From Tamarix chinensis (Eukaryota > Streptophyta > Magnoliopsida > Caryophyllales > Tamaricaceae): 64,000 nucleotides of DNA. This document shows, one piece after another, positions 58,401 through 64,000 of this stretch. Within the stretch, counting starts at the first letter, position 1. Each line of letters opens with the position of its first letter. Location of the stretch: NCBI GenBank assembly GCA_030549775.1, contig CM060175.1, forward strand, positions 68,663,245-68,727,244, in the 5' to 3' direction. A program made the translations under genes and the position numbers. Under the pieces are notes generated by a model. The model had not been told where the DNA came from. It made no database searches and saw only the letters and a program-made list of their open reading frames with translations.

Positions 58401-58439
58401 TGATAATTGGATGGGGTTACAAGTATGTTCTCCATCCTT

Positions 58440-58745
58440 TTGTTACCAGTTTATATGTTGTTTGATTCGATAACATCTCTATCATTTATATCTTTTGCGT
58501 TTATTACTGGAGTTGCTTTATCTTCATCTTCTACTGTATTTATTTATGTGATGTTTGGATTGTACTAGCTCTACTTGGATGTGGCCTTAGATATAAGTAG
58601 GGTAAACTTCCTAACAAACCAGGTTGAGATAGACCTTTAGGATTTCGATGTTATTATTATGATGGATATGTTTGGGAGGTGCAAGGTGTTGATAGAATGT
58701 TCACGGGAGGGAGTTGTGCCATTGGGACCTCAAGGTTCTGGTCTC
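58440..58745 (+). pseudogene. Retropepsin-like fragment of element I
   Basis: A frame includes VLFDSITSLSFISFAF, aligning with the FDSGA.HSFI pattern of gypsy proteases, and later DFDVIIMMDMFGRCKVLIEC. The usual G-A after DS is altered (ITS), so activity is not expected. A stop lies between. Confidence 0.55.
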
Positions 58746-58879
58746 TTATTGGAGATGCAAGCCTAGGCCTCTAACGTATATCGTATCTGCCCATACACTA
58801 TATTAATTGGTGCAGAGGGGTTACCCTATGTATTTGTGTGGAGTTTAGGAGATGAATAAGGACAAGTTAGCTTTAGAGG

Positions 58880-59560
58880 ATATTTTGATTGCTTGAGATT
58901 TTCCTGACATATTTTCTGAGGATATCTTAGGTATACAGCTGGTACATGAGATAGACTTTACTATTGAGTTAGTATCGAGGGTCGAGCATATCTTGAAGGC
59001 ACCTTACCAGATGGCATCGGTAGATTTGAGGGAGTTAAAGGCCTAGTTAGTGGACTTATTGGCTCACTGTTACATTCACCCAAGTGTGCTTCCTTAGGGA
59101 GCACTAGTTATATTTGTAAATAAGAAGGATGGGGGCCTTCGTTTGTGCATAGATCATTGGGGGCTGAACCAATTGATGGTAAAGAATCGATATCTGCTTC
59201 TGAGGATCAACAACTTATTCAATCAGCTTCGGGTTGCTTCAATCTCTTCAAACATTGGCTTAAGGTCAGGATATCATCAATCATGCATTGCTAAGATAGA
59301 CATCATGAAAACAATATTTATGACACAGTACATGCACTACAAGTTCACAATGATGCATAATGGGCTCACCAATGCACCTGTCGTCTTTATAAATTTGATG
59401 ATGAGGATCATATGGTTTTTTCTCGATTAGTTTGTGGTGGTTTTCATATATAACATCTTGGTCTACTCTTGGAGTGTAAAGGAGTATAAGCAACACCTAC
59501 ATACAATATTGTCCCTCCTTAGAGAGCACAAGTTGTATGCCAAACTCTCTAGGTGATTGT
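58880..59560 (+). pseudogene. Reverse transcriptase fragment of element I
   Basis: Recognisable blocks are FPDIFSEDILG, KAPYQMASVDLREL, VNKKDGGLRLCIDH, a YHQSCIAKIDIMKT-type stretch, FTMMHNGLTNAPVVF and FVVVFIYNILVYS. The last block is the catalytic FIDDIL site, here FIYNIL, with codons TAT at 59449 and AAC at 59452 replacing the two aspartates. Several TAG stops stand where CAG or TGG codons are expected (near 59042, 59092 and 59428). Confidence 0.85.
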
Positions 59561-59799
59561 TTTGGCTTTGAGATGTTAAATTTTTGGGCCATGTGGTGTC
59601 AGTAGGAGTCGTGAATCCGACCAAGATTTTGGTAGTGACTAAGTAGAAGACACCCACTAGCGTCCCCAAGGTACATAGTTTTCTGGGTTTAGCCAGGCAC
59701 TATAGACGCTTTGTTAAAGACTTATCAAAGGTGTCTCATCCTTTGAGATTTCACTAGAACGATGCATATGAGGGAGAATTTTAGGGGTGGAAGCGGCGT

Positions 59800-60190
59800 G
59801 TGACTACAACACTAGTTTGAACTCTACCATCAGGATTAGATAGGTTTGAGGTCTATAGTGACGCGTCGAAGTACGAGTAGGGTTGTTTATTAATGTAACA
59901 TGATAAGGTAGTAGCGTACGCTTCTTGTCATTTGAAGAAGTATGAGCAGAAACATCTGACACATGATTTAGAGTTGGCGTCAGTTATCTTCACACTAAAA
60001 ATTTGGAGGCATTACCTAAATGGGACTCAGTGCATATTCTTCACCGACCATAAGAGCTTCAAGTATATATTCACTTAGAAGGAGTTGAATATGAGGTAGA
60101 GGAGATGGTTAGAATTGGTGAAGGACTATGATATCAATTTGACCTACCACAAGGTAAGACCAACATCGTTGAACATGATTTTACTAGGAA
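59800..60190 (+). pseudogene. RNase H fragment of element I
   Basis: SDASKYE, KVVAYASCHLKKYEQKH, THDLELASVIFTLK and FFTDHKSFKYI follow the gypsy RNase H order. Stops TAA (59893) and TAG (60073) interrupt the frame. Metal-binding D, E and D residues remain as codons. Confidence 0.82.
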
Positions 60191-60469
60191 GACATCACAC
60201 TCTTTGAGTGCTTTTGTAGTGGCTAATCAATTGATAGGGGAGCTTGGTGAAATGGGAATAGAGTTGATGTAACATGGTGGTATTAAGATCCGGATGTATG
60301 CCTTGACGATTACAATAAAAAAAATTATGAGATTCAAGTACGACAACCTTAGGACATTAAGCTTTAAAGGATATGATAGAAAATTTAGGATAGTCAAGAT
60401 AAAGGCTTTTAGATACATGAGGATGGCAACATTCTATTAAGAGGTCGTTGGTGTGTTACTCAGAATTGC

Positions 60470-61420
60470 ACTTATTTGAAGCACTAGATTTTAGATGAGG
60501 GTCACTATACCTCATATTACTTCTAATTAGGAAGGGATAAGCTATATAAGGACCTCAAGAGAATCTACTGGTGGCCTCGCATGAAGCAAGAGGTTGTGGA
60601 GTTTGTGTCAAGATGTCTAATATGTCAGAAGGTCAAGATCGACCACCAGAGACCTACATGGTTAGCCCAACACTTAGATATCCCGGGATGGAAGTAGGAC
60701 TCCATCTCAATGGATTTTGTGAGTGAGCTACCAAGGACTCAAAGCGTGTGTGACATGATCTGGGTGATCGTCAATAAGTTGACAAAATGTGTAGTGTTTT
60801 TCTCGATGAAGTTAACTTGGATTATAGATCAGTTAGTCAATGCTTATATGAGGTTTGTAGTGAATAGGCATGGTATACCTACCAACATAGTCTCTAATCG
60901 GGATTCAAGATTCCTTTCACACTTCTAGGGGAAGTCATAGGAGGCTATGGGCATGAGATTGAGGATGAGTATTTCCTTTCGCCTAGCTATAGATAGGCAT
61001 ACCGAAAGGATAATTCAGACACTCAATGATATGCTACAACCTTGTGTTTTGGACTTTCAAGGCATTTACGAGGAGCTTTTACACTCGGTTATGTTCTCAT
61101 ACATCATCAGTTATCACACAAGTATAGGGATGGCACCCTTTCATGCACTATATGGACACTAAACATCCTTATGTTGGAGTGACATCTGTGAGACTATGGC
61201 ACTTGGACCATAGATGATTGAGGAGACAACTCAATAGGTATGGTTGATTTAGAATAGGATGAGAGAAGCTCAAAGTTACTAGAAGAGCTACATTGATCAA
61301 AGGCGCTGTAGTGATGGATTTGAGTTAGGGGATAGAGTTTTGTTAAAGGTTTCACCTACCAAAGGGGTGTAGAAGTTTAGTAGGAAGGGTGAGCTAAGCC
61401 TAAGATATATTATTCCTTAC
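60470..61420 (+). pseudogene. Integrase fragment of element I
   Basis: A zinc-binding part ends with YWWPRMKQEVVEFVSRCLIC. The core has SMDFVSELPRTQ, IVSNRDSRFLSHF and HTERIIQTLNDMLQ, so the D, D and E positions are still encoded. KFSRKGELSLRYI lies in the C-terminal part. Several TAG codons interrupt the frame. Confidence 0.85.
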
Positions 61421-61549
61421 GAGATTCTTGATAGGATTGGTAATGTTGCATACCGCCTAGCACTTCCACCAAAGTTGTTTGGAGTTCATAACATCTTCCA
61501 CATCTCCCCGTAGAGGAAGTACATTCTAGATCCATCCCACATGATCATA

Positions 61550-61752
61550 CTAGATGAGGTTGAGCTTGAAGATTATGAGTCTTATAAGGAGATACCTTTA
61601 CGGATTCTCGATACCAAGATTCTACCGACATAGAAGAGCTCAATTTTGCTTGTAAAGATTCTCTGGATCTATCATGGAGTAGAGGAGGAAAACTCGGAGA
61701 CTAAGAAGGATATGCACAAGTTATACCCTAATCTCTTCGGCTCAAGTGTGTA
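61550..61752 (+). pseudogene. Chromodomain-like C-terminus of element I
   Basis: The last frame reads DEVELEDYESYKEIPLRILD, a stop (CAG to TAG likely), LVKILWIYHGVEE, then TKKDMHKLYPNLFGSSV and a stop. This 'ild...vkvlW..hg.eeatwE.e..m...yp.lf' pattern is the chromodomain tail of Tekay/Del-type elements. The conserved W before E is N or S here. Confidence 0.72.
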
Positions 61753-61893
61753 ACATTTTATGTTCTCTCTCTTTTAAGGGGTTATTCCCCAGTAGTATAA
61801 AGCAATCTAGGAAGAGTTAATTAGTGAGATCATCTTCCTTACATTATTTTTTTCTTCTTTCCCACCCTTGGCTTTTGACTTTTGGGACAAAGT

Positions 61894-61913
61894 CTCTTTT
61901 AATGGGGTAGTGA
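61894..61913 (+). other. Polypurine tract region of element I
   Basis: TCTTTTAATGGGGTAGTGA lies immediately before the 3' LTR and follows 'ttttgggacaaagtct', the usual Tekay-type lead-in with decay. Confidence 0.68.
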
Positions 61914-62253
61914 TATAATACCTCAAATTTTAGCTAAACCTAATCCTGAGTGAATTACCTTATAACCTAATACTAATCTCTCAAAATTAACATTTCCAGC
62001 ATTCGCTAGTTCTCTAACCCTGGAATTTTAACCTAATTGTAATTTATCAATAAGTAAACTATACTAATATCCTAACCTAAATTATATTAATCTTATCCTA
62101 ATTAGAAATAAAACCAATTATTCCTCTTTTTCTCCTTTCCTTTTTTCCCCTTCTTTCTATTTTCTTCCTTCAGCCAACCTTCTCCATTTCCCCTTCCTTT
62201 TTCCCCTTATCCCTATGTGAAACATTGTCCTCAAAAAATTCCTACCACACTAA
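61914..62253 (+). repeat. Truncated 3' LTR of element I
   Basis: The first 330 bp match 48075-48400 well. The match ends where element J begins. The rest is expected beyond J, outside the window. Confidence 0.85.
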
Positions 62254-63023
62254 TGTGGAAGATCATGGATGAATCATATTCTATAATGCAAGACCTTTAT
62301 TTGGTTGTCATAAGTTGCAAAAAAATCTAAGAATAAGTAGATGTGTCGACTTGTATAGGTTGATTTTGATTACTTTGGTAGTTTGATACTGATCTAATCC
62401 AAGATCAAATCAATTTAATAAAGAAATCACATATTTTATCTAAAGAATAATCTACAACTCCTCAAGAAACTCTCACTTGAATAAAGAGAAGAAGAAGAGG
62501 CTTGAATCGCTCCCAAGTTGTCATTTTTCATTCATTCATTAGTTGTTCTCCTTTTCAATGTACAATACCCTATATATATGTACACACATGCAGGCCTTAC
62601 TTTACTCCACATTGATTAAGCCCATATAACCAGCCTAATTAACAAATTTTAACTATATGCATGTCTATATTATATATACGGTGATTATAGTGACAAATTA
62701 CAGACATTACAAAGTATACAATAAAATAACAAAGTTACACAAAACTCTAAGTATGTAATACATTGAGTAATCATATGTAATCAAGCTTTATGTCTTGTAG
62801 TGTTATGTTCCATAAAAATTTTCAATCCTTGTAAAGCCATTGTCTTGTACACTAGACATATTTGATACATTCATCTTCATGTAAATATATAAAATACCTG
62901 CAAGAGTTACGTAACAAAGGATTAGAAGTATGAAGATCTTCAAGAATAGTTGGTACCATTTTTAAGTATGATAATTATTGTTCTTCAACATTAGAAGAGT
63001 AATATTGAGATACTCTTGTACCA
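62254..63023 (-). repeat. 3' LTR of element J
   Basis: On the minus strand it starts TGGTACAAGAGTATCTCAAT and ends CATGATCTTCCACA. The short length contrasts with the giant LTRs in the rest of the window. Confidence 0.75.
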
Positions 63024-63033
63024 TTCTCCCCTT
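63024..63033 (-). other. Polypurine tract of element J
   Basis: The minus strand reads AAGGGGAGAA directly before the LTR. It follows GAGGACAAATTC, the common chromovirus lead-in. Confidence 0.72.
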
Positions 63034-63044
63034 ATAAAGAAGAA

Positions 63045-64000
63045 TTTGTCCTCAAATTAGCATCACTATTGTAAGAAGATAAATCACCAATATAGAAAGT
63101 CCTAGAAACTCCTCAATAGTGTTTAGGTAATTCTAATTCATATGTATTATTTCCAAATTTTCCTAAGATTTTAAATGATCCATTAGCTCTTGGCATAAGT
63201 TTTTTTCTCTTAAGTTTGGAAGTATTTCTTTTATTAAGTGTAACAAAATCAAATCTTCTGGTGAAAACACTTGTTGAATTTGATTTTTGTTTGTTTGAGT
63301 TTGGTATTTAACATTAAATTTCTCTATGTTGTTTTTAATTTGTTCATGAAGTTTTTTTAAAGAATTTATTTCTTTCTTTGGCATCATAATTCTTAATATC
63401 TCTCTTTATTAATGACAACATATCAATAGGTAAATAAGGATTAACCCCATAGACAACTTCAAAATGACTCAAATGAGTTTAACTATAAGGACTCTTATTA
63501 AAAGTAAATTCAGCATGTGCTAATTTCATATCTCAATCCTTAGTACTTTTATTGAATAATTCTCATAGTAAAGTTCCTAAAGTTCTATTAATCATTTCGG
63601 TTTGACCATTCATTTATTGATGATGAGATGTATTAAAGAACAACTTAGCACCTAACATATGCCAAAGTGTCTTCTAAAAGTAGCTCAAAAATTCCACATA
63701 TCTATCTAACACTATATTTTTGGAAACTCTATGTAATCTATCTACTACCACTAGAATATAATCATTTTCCCTTTGTATCCTTGGTAAACCCAAGATAAAA
63801 TCCATACTAACACTCTCCCATAGTTGACTAGGAACTTATAAAGGAGTATATAAACCTATATGGAAGAAACATTTACTCTTTTCACAAATCGTACACCTTC
63901 CAATAATAGCATGTACTAATTTTATCATTCATGGTGATAGAAATTTTATTGTAATATTTCCATGTTTTATGAAGACCAAAATGACCAACTATACCGCCCT
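63045..64000 (-). pseudogene. Integrase and pol C-terminus of element J
   Basis: Reading down from 64000: GGIVGHFGLHKTW in the zinc-binding part, SMDFILGLPRIQREND with the first catalytic D, VVVDRLHRVSKNIVLDRYVE, NGQTEMINRTLGTLL with the catalytic E, and then a 74-codon open frame (63387-63163) with LHEQIKNNIEKFNVK and FSPEDLILLH. Between VVVDR and LHRVS about 30 residues expected in the family are missing, at about 63737. TGA/TAA stops elsewhere show it is dead. Confidence 0.75.

Larger units (their letters stand above)
62254..64000 (-). mobile_element. Element J, chromovirus in minus orientation, incomplete in window
   Basis: A 770-bp LTR (62254-63023) with TG/CA ends, a purine tract and the 3' part of a gypsy pol frame are present. 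The element is inserted in the 3' LTR of I, with ACTAA (62249-62253) as the candidate target duplication; its other end is outside the window. The style of the pol tail (LHEQIKNNIEKFNVKYQTQT, then a DANLRTNSSL-type end) fits Reina/CRM-like chromoviruses. Confidence 0.75.

Overview
The window is nuclear DNA of a flowering plant, AT-rich and built almost entirely of nested transposable elements. I see no intact host gene, rRNA gene, functional tRNA gene or CRISPR. The plant assignment rests on Ty3/gypsy lineages recognised from structure and decayed domains: Tekay/Del-type chromoviruses with an iMet-type primer-binding site, and Athila/Tat-type elements with a tRNA-Asp primer site and the typical region before the 3' LTR. 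CACTA, hAT-like and L1-type LINE debris is also present. Nothing shows the species. Only the largest reading frames in degenerate pyrimidine-rich or repeat DNA look long, and I do not accept them as genes.

The backbone is a family of very large LTRs (3.9-5.0 kb) beginning TG(T/A)AATRCCCC-like and ending GGGGTGTTACA-like. Four look like solo LTRs: A (13942-17815, +), B (20154-24841, -), C (33047-37635, -) and D (49181-54203, +). Target duplications are perfect 5-bp for A, B and C (GTGTG, GTATG, AACCG) and 4/5 for D (GTATT/GTTTT). They share one order of parts: AT-rich head, C-rich domain with a TATA box, a 24-nt dyad 165-195 bp downstream, an ATT/TAA microsatellite domain, a block ending in a splice-donor-like TTAG|GTAAGG, an array of 20-22 bp AAACCCTA-type repeats, an array of CCAC...ATAATAGTGG units carrying small palindromes, a TCAGTA...TACTGA dyad, and a final 46-nt dyad near the 3' end.

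Layout. 1-4.2 kb: old LTR debris with a hAT-like MITE. 4.3-5.3 kb: LINE endonuclease fragment (-). 5.6-10.6 kb: CACTA remains (-). 11.0-12.8 kb: Athila-like fragment F (-) with a retro-copied tRNA-Asp at its primer site. 12.8-18.3 kb: C/T- and GA-rich LTR-like DNA with a long GAA tract, holding solo LTR A. 18.4-25 kb: CACTA end and another LTR holding solo LTR B. 25-29.3 kb: AT-rich DNA, a hAT-like element (28051-28862) with a gene-like insert, and a MITE in TA repeats. 29.3-37.7 kb: LTR debris holding solo LTR C. 37753-48.07 kb: LTR H, split by the complete non-autonomous Athila-like element G (39696-46471, 5-bp duplication TGAAC). 48075-62253: Tekay-like element I with a split 5' LTR (solo LTR D inside), decayed gag-pol, chromodomain and truncated 3' LTR. 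62254-64000: chromovirus J (-), inserted in I's 3' LTR and running off the window.

The most interesting signals are palindromes in the D array that differ between units by paired changes, and the tRNA-Asp-like copy ending in CCA at F's primer site. All family calls are from reading; no alignment or folding was run.
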